DNA from: CATQHS01 sp963422655
GTDB lineage: Bacteria > Actinomycetota > Acidimicrobiia > Acidimicrobiales > Aldehydirespiratoraceae
Assembly (NCBI GenBank): GCA_963422655.1
Contig: OY730440.1
Span: 186,001 to 250,000 of the forward strand
Reading direction: 5' to 3'
Length of the DNA: 64,000 nt
Positions 55,193 through 62,195 of this stretch are shown here, in pieces. Each line of letters opens with the position of its first letter. The first letter of the stretch is position 1. A model generated the notes under the pieces. That model saw only the letters and a program-made list of their open reading frames with translations, was not told the origin of the DNA and did not search any database. Made by a program: the position numbers and the translations under genes.

Positions 55193-55198
55193 AGCCTA
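55193..55198 (-). promoter_or_regulatory. Putative leaderless -10 element of tatB, overlapping the upstream stop
   Basis: On the minus strand TAGGCT ends 6 nt before the tatB ATG at 55186. Its TAG (55198-55196) is the stop codon of the small membrane-protein gene. Confidence 0.5.
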
Positions 55199-55459
55199 CC
55201 GGTGAGGCCTTGGACGATGCCGGGCCCAGGGGCGCAGATGAACAGCAGCGTCTCGAGCCGCTCGCCGGGTGGACTGCCCGTGTTCGTTGACCACGGCAGC
55301 CAACCGTTCCAGCTCATCGGCGGCCACCGCGGTAGCCCCGGTACGGCGCAGGCTCCGCCTCAGTTCGACCACCTCGGCTCCGATGCGTCTCAGACCGGCG
55401 GTGAAGACGATCAAGGCCACGACCGAACCGGCCGCTGGCGCCAGAAGCCACATGGACAC
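55196..55459 (-). CDS. Small single-span membrane protein
   Basis: An 87-residue protein with one N-terminal transmembrane helix (WLLAPAAGSVVALIVFTAGL), followed by a basic amphipathic helical region (RRIGAEVVELRRSLRRTG) that resembles a short coiled coil, and an arginine-rich tail. I recognise no family. It is immediately upstream of tatBC on the same strand. The GTG at 55459 is favoured because TAAGGT lies 7 nt upstream; the ATG two codons later is possible. A role near the Tat machinery is only suggested by position. Confidence 0.65.
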   Translation of the reverse strand: MSMWLLAPAAGSVVALIVFTAGLRRIGAEVVELRRSLRRTGATAVAADELERLAAVVNEHGQSTRRAARDAAVHLRPWARHRPRPHR

Positions 55460-55466
55460 GACCCGA

Positions 55467-55472
55467 ACCTTA
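55467..55472 (-). promoter_or_regulatory. Putative leaderless -10 element of the small membrane-protein gene
   Basis: On the minus strand TAAGGT ends 7 nt before the GTG at 55459. It lies in the divergent region shared with the phosphodiesterase gene. Confidence 0.5.
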
Positions 55473-55551
55473 GACGCAGCTCTCGACCGTCCGGCTCGAT
55501 CCGACGGGATCGGGTCGGGTGGTGGTCGGTGGCATCTGTCCCCGGCCTGGT

Positions 55552-55557
55552 GACAAT
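55552..55557 (+). promoter_or_regulatory. Putative -10-like element of the phosphodiesterase gene
   Basis: GACAAT ends 6 nt before the GTG at 55564. It departs from TAnnnT at the first base, but the spacing is the same as at other genes in the window. Confidence 0.3.
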
Positions 55558-55563
55558 GGCGGG

Positions 55564-56283
55564 GTGCAGACCCGGATCCCTGCCCTGCTCGACCCCCCGA
55601 TCGCTTTCGCCCATCGAGGGGCCCGGGCCCAGGCTCGGGAGAACACCCTGGAGGCGTTCGATCTGGCCCACCGGCTCGGGGCCACCGGGATCGAGACCGA
55701 TGTCTGGCTTACTGCCGATGGCCACGTCGTCTTGGACCACGACGGCGTGTTTCGGCGGTGGGGGGTCGTGCGCAGCCGGATCGGTACCGTGGCCAGAGTC
55801 CGGTTACCGGCCCATATCCCCACTCTGGTCGAGTACTACCAGAACTTCGGCTCGGTCCTGCCACTCAGCGTGGACATAAAGGATGCGGGCGCCTTCGACA
55901 CCCTGGTGGCAGTGGCCCGTGTCCATGATGCGGTTTCAAACCTTTGGGTCTGCCATTCCGATCTCGACCTGCTGGCCCGATGGCGACAGAACGCGCCCGA
56001 CGTGAGGCTGGTCAACTCGGTACGGTTGGCTCGGATCGAAGGCCCCGTCGAACGGCGAGCGGCTGATCTGGCCCGAGTTGGTATCAACGCCATAAACATG
56101 GCTCGACCCGACTGGAGTGGGGGTTTGACCACCCTTTTCCACCGCTTCGGGGTGCTCGCCTTCGGCTGGGACGCTCAACACACCCACCACATCGCAGAGT
56201 TGATCGACATGGGTATCGACGCCGTATACAGCGATCATGTCGAGCGAATGGTGGCGGCACTGGCTGCTTTCGCTGACGAGTGA
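55564..56283 (+). CDS. Glycerophosphodiester phosphodiesterase family protein
   Basis: TIM-barrel enzyme of the GDPD family that hydrolyses deacylated phospholipid head groups to glycerol 3-phosphate. The 239-residue protein begins AFAHRGARAQARENTLEAF, containing the catalytic HRG (His17) and the E-N-T metal-site segment, then GIETDVWLTADGHVVLDHDG with the second catalytic histidine, and LSVDIKD. The C-terminal half (VLAFGWDAQHTHHIAELIDMG) matches the family W-x-V region in a diverged form. There is no signal peptide from the GTG at 55564; upstream in-frame starts add residues without family character. It is convergent with lepB. Confidence 0.88.
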   Translation: MQTRIPALLDPPIAFAHRGARAQARENTLEAFDLAHRLGATGIETDVWLTADGHVVLDHDGVFRRWGVVRSRIGTVARVRLPAHIPTLVEYYQNFGSVLPLSVDIKDAGAFDTLVAVARVHDAVSNLWVCHSDLDLLARWRQNAPDVRLVNSVRLARIEGPVERRAADLARVGINAINMARPDWSGGLTTLFHRFGVLAFGWDAQHTHHIAELIDMGIDAVYSDHVERMVAALAAFADE

Positions 56284-56356
56284 CGGTGCTGGACTATATG
56301 GTTGGCCCCAGGGTCGATTGCCGTCTCTTGGACAGCGGGCAGTCGGCGCTGACCCA

Positions 56357-57094
56357 TCAGGGAGCGCCGAATTCACTGAGTGGCCAGAACCTCAGCCAGG
56401 CCCGACCCACGATGCGGTCGGCATCGACGGGGCCGAAGAAACGGCTGTCCCGGCTCGTCTCCCGGTTGTCTCCCAGAACGAAGACCGTTCCATCGGCAAT
56501 GAAGCATCGAGTCGGGGAGGGGGAATTGACGCATCCTGGGATGTTCCTCCGATTGCTGGTGATCGTTCCCGGTTCCAGGTAGGCCTCGCCCAAGAGGCTG
56601 CCATCGACGTACACGTTTCCGTCGCGCAGTTCGACCATCTCACCCTCCAGCCCGACCACCCGCTTGATAAGGGCCTCGTCATCATGGCCTGCTTGCAGAG
56701 ACGGACCTTCGAAAACCACGATGTCGCCCCGGCTGATATCACCCCAACGGTAGCTAATCTTGTCGACCATCAGCCGGTCGCCTGCGAGCAGCGTCGGCTC
56801 CATGGAATCCCACTTGATATAGAAGGCCTGAACCAGAAAGGTCTTGATGAGCAAGGCCATGGCCAGAGCTCCGACGACTACCGCTACCCATTCCACCAGG
56901 GTGCGGATTCTCTTCTCGGCCGGTGTGGGCGACGTCTCATCCGCCTCGTCTGATCTCGGATCACCCCCGGCCCGTAGGTCATCGGTATGGACAAACTCGC
57001 CGGCTGGTATCTCGGCACTGGCCTGAACCCGATCCGGGGGGAACTCGGTCGAAGCTTCTTGGAACGGCACCGCTAGAGGATGCTCATCGGTCAC
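56357..57094 (-). CDS. lepB: Signal peptidase I LepB
   Basis: Membrane-bound serine protease that removes signal peptides from exported proteins. A ~64-residue acidic cytoplasmic N terminus precedes one transmembrane helix (WVAVVVGALAMALLIKTFLV, 69-88). The catalytic Ser97 is in DSMEPTLLAGDRL and the general base Lys144 in ALIKRVVGLEGE. The third family box is FVLGDNRETSRDSR. At 245 residues it is a standard Gram-positive-type enzyme with one N-terminal span. TAGGGT lies 8 nt upstream of the GTG start (57103-57108), one base longer than the leaderless spacing seen elsewhere. Confidence 0.95.
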   Translation of the reverse strand: MTDEHPLAVPFQEASTEFPPDRVQASAEIPAGEFVHTDDLRAGGDPRSDEADETSPTPAEKRIRTLVEWVAVVVGALAMALLIKTFLVQAFYIKWDSMEPTLLAGDRLMVDKISYRWGDISRGDIVVFEGPSLQAGHDDEALIKRVVGLEGEMVELRDGNVYVDGSLLGEAYLEPGTITSNRRNIPGCVNSPSPTRCFIADGTVFVLGDNRETSRDSRFFGPVDADRIVGRAWLRFWPLSEFGAP

Positions 57095-57115
57095 AGTCTA
57101 TGACCCTACCGGCGA

Positions 57116-58105
57116 TCATCCGCAGTATTGGAGGTCTTCGTCAGAGCGGTACCGTCGGAGAATTCGGGCTGCCGTCGAGGCGGCGAGATCAGAAGGAATG
57201 TGTGGGTTTCGATCCACGACTTCGGCATGGGGACCCAGACGCACCAGCAGCCGGGCCAGCCATGTATTACTCGATACTGCCAGCTTCACTTCCAACCTAC
57301 CGTCGTCAAGTTCTTCGTGGTCACGAACCGGGTACTGTTCGGCTACCCATCGGGCCGAATCGGTGAGCCGGATCGTCACCAACGGGTGATCCGCGTCGGC
57401 CTCGAATACCGGTACCACCGGGTCGGGCAGGTCGGCTTCCACCTCGGTCTCGGTAAGGGTGACCTTGCGGATCCGGTCGACCCGGAACACCCGCTCGGCT
57501 CTGGCCCGGTAACACCAACCGCTCAAGTACCAATAGCCATTATCACTGAAGACCCCGGCCGGATCCACAGCCCGTAGTGTCAGCTCGTTGCGGTTGTAAG
57601 AGTAGTACTCGATCTCCACTCGCAGCCGATTCCGGACGGCCCGGCCCAGCAGTGCCAGTGCCTCCTCGGGCGCGTCATCCAGTCTCACCTCGACGCTGGG
57701 CCCGTCTCCGTCTCCGAGAATGAGCTCCAGCTTGGCCAGAGCTCGCAGCAAGGGCTCGGCCCCGGTATCGGGGTCATCGGTCCCGGGGGTCAGTGCCAGC
57801 AGGCTGCGGCCGGCGACGAGAAGCCGGGTGGCTTCGTCAACGGAGAGCCGCAACGGCTTCGAGAACCAGTCGGCGTAGCGGATCTGGACGTGCTCGTCGA
57901 TTATGTCGACATCGATGAGGGTATCGGGGGTATAGGGATGGATACCGACGAAGAACAGGACCTTGGTGAGATCGGCGATGAGCTGAGGGCGGGGATAGTC
58001 GAACCGGGCCACGATCTCTTCGATGAGGGCGCCGTCTCGGGCCACCACCCAGGGGATCATCCCCAGAATTCGAGCCAAACGCTCGCTGGCTGTGAGTCTT
58101 CTCAT
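57116..58105 (-). CDS. pafC: WYL-domain regulator PafC
   Basis: Second of a pair of WYL-domain transcription regulators. In mycobacteria PafB and PafC work together as a heterodimer that activates the LexA-independent DNA-damage response. The 329-residue protein has an N-terminal HTH region (RLTASERLARILGMIPWVVA), a linker, and a WYL domain with IEYYSYNRNELTLRAVDP, DNGYWYLSGWCYRARAERVFRV and a C-terminal WCX extension. It starts 2 bp after the pafB stop. Location directly behind pafA-pafB makes the assignment firm. Confidence 0.9.
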   Translation of the reverse strand: MRRLTASERLARILGMIPWVVARDGALIEEIVARFDYPRPQLIADLTKVLFFVGIHPYTPDTLIDVDIIDEHVQIRYADWFSKPLRLSVDEATRLLVAGRSLLALTPGTDDPDTGAEPLLRALAKLELILGDGDGPSVEVRLDDAPEEALALLGRAVRNRLRVEIEYYSYNRNELTLRAVDPAGVFSDNGYWYLSGWCYRARAERVFRVDRIRKVTLTETEVEADLPDPVVPVFEADADHPLVTIRLTDSARWVAEQYPVRDHEELDDGRLEVKLAVSSNTWLARLLVRLGPHAEVVDRNPHIPSDLAASTAARILRRYRSDEDLQYCG

Positions 58106-58107
58106 GA

Positions 58108-59049
58108 CTACTGTCGATCCGTTTCGATTGCCAGCGCCTCGAGCCAGTCGATGACATCATCGCGTAGGCTGTCGGGCTCGAGTACCTCGGCTCGATCCAG
58201 GAAGCTCAATACGAAGGACCGGAAAGCGTCGGTGTTGCGTACCGCCAGGGTCAACACGACAGAGCCGTCCGGTTCGGGGTCACCTTCGGTGTCGGCTACA
58301 TGGCAGGCCCATGCGGCCTGATCGGAGTCGACCCGAACCCGGGCCATGACGGGCTCTCCGCTGCCGAGCTCCCATCCCAGCAACCGGCCTATCCCGGCCT
58401 CGGGCGGAGTGCCTCGGGTGGCAGGATCACCGGAGGTGACCGGACCGGTAATGCGATCGACCCGGAACACCCGCTCGGCCGCCCGGGCCCGGTCCCAACC
58501 CAGCAGGTACCAGTGGCCCTGCCTGAACGACAGCCGCCACGGCTCGACGACCCGGTTCTCACCGTTGTAGACGAAGTCGGCCGAATGCCGCCGGACGGCC
58601 GCCTCCACCAGCACCGCCAGCGGGTTGTCAAAAGGCAGTGCACCCACCGAGGGCGCGATCGTGGTCTCGGTGCCGCTGTCTCGACTCGACTCGATACCAC
58701 CGAGCTTCACGAAGGCGTCACCGACCCCCCCTTCGACCCGAACCAGGTTGGGGGCGAGATGCAGTGCGGCCAACTCGTCGGGATCCAGGCTCAGCTCCCG
58801 TCCGGTGTATTCGTCGGCCCAGATGTTGTAGCCCTCTACAGTCGGGACGGTACCGGGCACGGTCTGGACCCGGATCGGCACGCCGAGAGCCCGAAGATCA
58901 TCCTTGTCACGCTCGAAACTACGGCGGAACGAGCTTTTGCAAGCGGGGTAAGCAGCGGCCATACGCCGGTGGATTTCCTCAGCAGAAATGGGCCGGTCGG
59001 TATGGAGCAACTCGGCTGTGAGGTTGAGGAGTCGTTCGAGTTTGTCCAT
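58108..59049 (-). CDS. pafB: WYL-domain regulator PafB
   Basis: Partner of PafC. The 313-residue protein has an N-terminal winged HTH (KLERLLNLTAELLHTDRPIS to FRRSFERDKDDLRALGVPI) and a WYL domain with ADFVYNGENRVVEPWRLSFR and GHWYLLGWDRARAAERVFRVDRI (quoted in part). The ligand-sensing role of WYL domains is generally attributed to nucleic acid or nucleotides produced during damage. It lies 7 bp after the pafA stop, giving the classical pafA-pafB-pafC order and linking pupylation to damage control. Confidence 0.9.
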   Translation of the reverse strand: MDKLERLLNLTAELLHTDRPISAEEIHRRMAAAYPACKSSFRRSFERDKDDLRALGVPIRVQTVPGTVPTVEGYNIWADEYTGRELSLDPDELAALHLAPNLVRVEGGVGDAFVKLGGIESSRDSGTETTIAPSVGALPFDNPLAVLVEAAVRRHSADFVYNGENRVVEPWRLSFRQGHWYLLGWDRARAAERVFRVDRITGPVTSGDPATRGTPPEAGIGRLLGWELGSGEPVMARVRVDSDQAAWACHVADTEGDPEPDGSVVLTLAVRNTDAFRSFVLSFLDRAEVLEPDSLRDDVIDWLEALAIETDRQ

Positions 59050-59056
59050 GGACAGC

Positions 59057-60415
59057 TCAGATCGAAGCGATGAGCTTGTCGACTCGCTCGTCTTGGGCCT
59101 TGAACGGATCCTTGCACAGCACCGTTCTCTGAGCCTGGTCGTTCAACTTCAGGTGGACCCAGTCGACGGTGTAGTCGCGCTTGCGCTCCTTGGCTCGGTT
59201 GATGAACTCACCCCGGAGTCGAGCTCTGGTCGTTTGGGGCGGGTGCTCCACCGCATAGGCGATCTCCGCGTCGGTGGCGATTCGCTCGACCATGCCCCGC
59301 TGCTGCATTAGGTAGAAAAGACTCCGGTCCCGGTTCACGTCGTGGTACTGGAGATCGACCATGGCCACCTTGGGATCGGCCAGCGTGAGGTTGTGTCGGC
59401 TCCGGTAGTCCTCGATCAGGCTGTGCTTGATCACCCAGTCCACCTCCCGATCCAGCTTCAGCGGATCTTCCTCTATGGTCGCGAGACAGTATTCCCACAT
59501 GGTAAGCGACTTTTTTTCCTCATCGCAGAGATCGTGATGTTCAGCGAAGCGCAGAGCCCGGTTGAGATACTCCGACTGGATGTCGAGTGCGCTGACCTCG
59601 CGACCGTTTGCGAGCCGTATGCGCCGCCGACAGGTTGTGTCGCCGCTGATATCCCGGATGGCGCGGATGGGGTTCTCCAGGGTCATGTCCCGCAACACGA
59701 CCTGTGGCTGCTCCAGCATGCGCAGCATCAGGGCGCAGGCGCCGACCTTCAAGAAGGTGCTGTACTCGCTCATGTTGGAGTCCCCTACGATCACATGGAG
59801 ACGGCGGAATCGTTCGGCGTCGGCGTGGGGTTCGTCCCGGCTGTTGATGATGGGACGGGAACGGGTGGTGGCCGAAGAGACGCTCTCCCAGATGTGTTCG
59901 GCCCGCTGGCTCACGCAGAACCTGGCACCCCGAGCCGTCTGCAGCACCTTGCCAGCCCCGGCGTAGATCTGGCGGCTCACCAGAAACGGGATGAGTACCT
60001 CCATGTAGTCTGAAAAGTCGTCACGACGGCTGGTGAGGTAGTTCTCATGGCATCCGTAGCTGTTTCCGGCCGAGTCGGTGTTGTTCTTGAACAGGTGCAT
60101 GTCACCGCGGATGCCCTCCTCGACCAGGCAATCCTCGGCACTGGCCAGGAGTTTCTCCAAGATGCGCTCTCCGGCCTTGTCGTGCACGACCAAGTCGTGA
60201 GCGGAATCACACTCGGGGGTGGCGTACTCGGGGTGGCTGCCCACATCTAGGTACAACCGGGAGCCATTGCCCAAGAACACGTTGCTGCTACGGCCCCAAG
60301 CCTTCACCCGGCGGAACAGGTACCGCGCCACCTCGTCGGGGCTCAGCCGACGCTGACCCCGCAACATGCAGGTGACACCGTACTCGTTCTCGATCCCGAA
60401 GATCCGTCGCTGCAC
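59057..60415 (-). CDS. pafA: Pup-protein ligase PafA
   Basis: ATP-dependent ligase that attaches the C-terminal glutamate of Pup to substrate lysines. The 452-residue protein starts RRIFGIENEYGV with the nucleotide/Mg-binding glutamates, and has YLDVGSHPEYATPECDS containing the catalytic aspartate, KNNTDSAGNSYGCHENYL, and INSRDEPHADAERFRRLHVI (quoted in part), typical of carboxylate-amine ligases. The Pup C terminus in this window is already Glu, so PafA can use it directly. GTG start with TACGGT 6 nt upstream, suggesting that a separate leaderless promoter drives pafABC. Confidence 0.96.
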   Translation of the reverse strand: MQRRIFGIENEYGVTCMLRGQRRLSPDEVARYLFRRVKAWGRSSNVFLGNGSRLYLDVGSHPEYATPECDSAHDLVVHDKAGERILEKLLASAEDCLVEEGIRGDMHLFKNNTDSAGNSYGCHENYLTSRRDDFSDYMEVLIPFLVSRQIYAGAGKVLQTARGARFCVSQRAEHIWESVSSATTRSRPIINSRDEPHADAERFRRLHVIVGDSNMSEYSTFLKVGACALMLRMLEQPQVVLRDMTLENPIRAIRDISGDTTCRRRIRLANGREVSALDIQSEYLNRALRFAEHHDLCDEEKKSLTMWEYCLATIEEDPLKLDREVDWVIKHSLIEDYRSRHNLTLADPKVAMVDLQYHDVNRDRSLFYLMQQRGMVERIATDAEIAYAVEHPPQTTRARLRGEFINRAKERKRDYTVDWVHLKLNDQAQRTVLCKDPFKAQDERVDKLIASI

Positions 60416-60421
60416 ACCGAC

Positions 60422-60427
60422 ACCGTA
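60422..60427 (-). promoter_or_regulatory. Putative leaderless -10 element of pafA
   Basis: On the minus strand TACGGT ends 6 nt before the pafA GTG at 60415, in the 45-bp gap after prcA. Confidence 0.5.
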
Positions 60428-60460
60428 CCGGGCCTCGGGTCCGGCCCCGAGGGCAAGGGT

Positions 60461-61153
60461 TTACCTGTCGGCTAAGATGGAGGTCAGGGTGGTGTCGTCG
60501 AGCCGGCCGAAGGCCCGGCGTCCGTTGCCGCGAGCCAGTACTGCAACCTCGAGATCAACGGCATTCAAAAAGCGGTCAGGGCCGGCCAGAGCAGCCACCG
60601 CGGTGTGTACTCCCGAATCCAGCGTCGGGATCGGGCCGGTGGCAGCTGGCTCGAACCGCTCGGAGATGGCCTCGGTTTCACCGCCGAGAACAACCCAACG
60701 ATCCTCGTCAACAACGGTACCGTCGTAAAGGAGGTGGAACAACTGGTCGTCGTCGCCAGTGGGATCGGGGCCGATCTCGGCCACCAGGATCTCGACCTCC
60801 ATGGGCTTCATCTCGTGAGTGAACACATGGCCGAGGCTTTGGGCGTAGGCGTTGGCCAGGCTGCGGGCGTCCACGTCCTCACGGCTGAAAGCGAACCCTT
60901 TGAGGTCGGCGTGGCGAACCCCGGCGATGCGAAGCTGATCGAACTCGTTGTACTTGCCGACCCCGGCGAAGGCGATGCGATCGTAGATCTCGCTCACCTT
61001 GCGCAGGCTGTTCGAAGTGTTCTCGGCCACGATGGCGATTCCGTCGTCGTAGCGGAAAGCCACCAAGCTCCGACCTCGGGCGATACCTTTGCGGGCGTAG
61101 TCGGCCCGGTCCTTCATCACCTGTTCGGGCGCTACGTAAAAGGGCATGGTCAT
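60461..61153 (-). CDS. prcA: Proteasome alpha subunit PrcA
   Basis: Forms the outer rings of the 20S proteasome and its gate. The 230-residue protein begins MPFYVAPEQVMKDRADYARKG, the actinobacterial PrcA N terminus with the YVAPEQ gating segment, then GIARGRSLVAF, the AENTSNSLRKVSEIYDRIAFA segment and GVRHADLKGFAFSRED. It has no catalytic threonine, as expected for an alpha subunit. The ATG overlaps the prcB stop (ATGA), so the subunits are made at coupled rates. Confidence 0.95.
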   Translation of the reverse strand: MTMPFYVAPEQVMKDRADYARKGIARGRSLVAFRYDDGIAIVAENTSNSLRKVSEIYDRIAFAGVGKYNEFDQLRIAGVRHADLKGFAFSREDVDARSLANAYAQSLGHVFTHEMKPMEVEILVAEIGPDPTGDDDQLFHLLYDGTVVDEDRWVVLGGETEAISERFEPAATGPIPTLDSGVHTAVAALAGPDRFLNAVDLEVAVLARGNGRRAFGRLDDTTLTSILADR

Positions 61154-61956
61154 GGGCTCGCACCCTCCCGGCTGTCCCGCCGCCGGCTCAACAGGTCGTC
61201 GGTACGCTGCCGGAGCTCGGAATCGTCCAGCCGTTCATAGCCACCGGCGGTGATGACCGCCACCACCGGGTAGATGCCCCGGAGCGGGTCGGGGCCGCCG
61301 GTGGCGGCGTCCTCCTCGGCTGCCACCAGCATCGCTTCCAAGGCCAAGTCAACCGCAGACCCGAGCTCCATGACGTCACGGAATCCGAGTTTGACGACAG
61401 TGCCGGCATGCAGAGAGCCCGACCCGGTGGTGGCATAGTCCGTCTCTTCGTAGCGGCCGCCGGTCACGTCGTACTCGAAGATGCGGCCCCCGCCTCCGAC
61501 GACGTCGAAGCCGGCGAAGATGGGCACAACCGCCAAGCCCTGCATGGCCGCCGGTAGGTTGCCCCTGATCATCTGACCGAGCTGGTTGGCCTTGCCCTCG
61601 AGACTGATGGGCGTACCCTCGACCTTCTCGTAATGCTCGAGCTGAAGCTGGAAGAGCCGGACCATCTCGATAGCGGGCCCGGCGGCGCCGGCTATGGCCA
61701 CGCCCGAATGGCGGTCGGCAGGAAAGACCTTCTCGATGGCGTGGTGGCTGATGAAGTTCCCCGAGACGACCCTTCGATCGCCGGTCAGGATCACCCCGTC
61801 GCAGTAGCGGATTGCCGCACAGGTCGTACCGTGACGAATGTCGCCACCATGAACCGGACCGGGTAGATGCACCGGTTCGGCCCGACCGGTGCGGCGTAAC
61901 AGAGCCGAGAAGTCAGGCCCGGGATCGTCGTATGCGTCGAATCGGGGAAGGGTCAC
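61150..61956 (-). CDS. prcB: Proteasome beta subunit PrcB
   Basis: Catalytic subunit of the 20S proteasome. I start it at the GTG at 61956, which overlaps the pup stop (GTGA); the frame is open further upstream but that is in pup/dop sequence. The 43-residue propeptide (ending DIRHG) precedes the autocatalytic site: mature PrcB begins at Thr44 in HG-TTCAAIRYCDGVILTGD. Asp/Lys of the N-terminal hydrolase site follow in GVILTGDRRVVSG and IEKVFPADRHSG. The C-terminal part (TTGSGSLHAGTVVKL and GGYERLDDSEL) is standard for actinobacterial PrcB. Length 268 residues. Confidence 0.95.
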   Translation of the reverse strand: MTLPRFDAYDDPGPDFSALLRRTGRAEPVHLPGPVHGGDIRHGTTCAAIRYCDGVILTGDRRVVSGNFISHHAIEKVFPADRHSGVAIAGAAGPAIEMVRLFQLQLEHYEKVEGTPISLEGKANQLGQMIRGNLPAAMQGLAVVPIFAGFDVVGGGGRIFEYDVTGGRYEETDYATTGSGSLHAGTVVKLGFRDVMELGSAVDLALEAMLVAAEEDAATGGPDPLRGIYPVVAVITAGGYERLDDSELRQRTDDLLSRRRDSREGASP

Positions 61957-62147
61957 TCGCCGCCCTTTTGGATGTAGCTCTTCACGAAGTCTTCGGCGTT
62001 GGTTTCCAGTACTTCGTCGATCTCGTCGAGCAGACCGTCCAGCTCGGCCTTGATCCCCTCGGCTCGCTCCGACGCGGTGGGGTCCGCGTCGGCGGTTCGG
62101 GCGCGCTCCTTGGGAGCCGACTTGCGAATTTGAGATCGTTCCGCCAC
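61953..62147 (-). CDS. pup: Prokaryotic ubiquitin-like protein Pup, ending in Gly-Gly-Glu
   Basis: A 64-residue, intrinsically disordered protein tag. The first half is basic/polar; the second half carries the conserved AELDGLLDEIDEVLETNAED helix that binds the proteasomal ATPase coiled coils, and the C terminus FVKSYIQKGGE. Mycobacterial Pup ends in Gln and must be deamidated by Dop; this one ends in Glu and is ready for PafA. The GTG start codon follows prcB's order dop-pup-prcB-prcA. The frame has no other sensible start. Small but unmistakable. Confidence 0.95.
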   Translation of the reverse strand: MAERSQIRKSAPKERARTADADPTASERAEGIKAELDGLLDEIDEVLETNAEDFVKSYIQKGGE

Positions 62148-62195
62148 TGGGAGTACCTCGCGATAGGAATTGCCTCGTTAGGGATTGCCGTGAGC

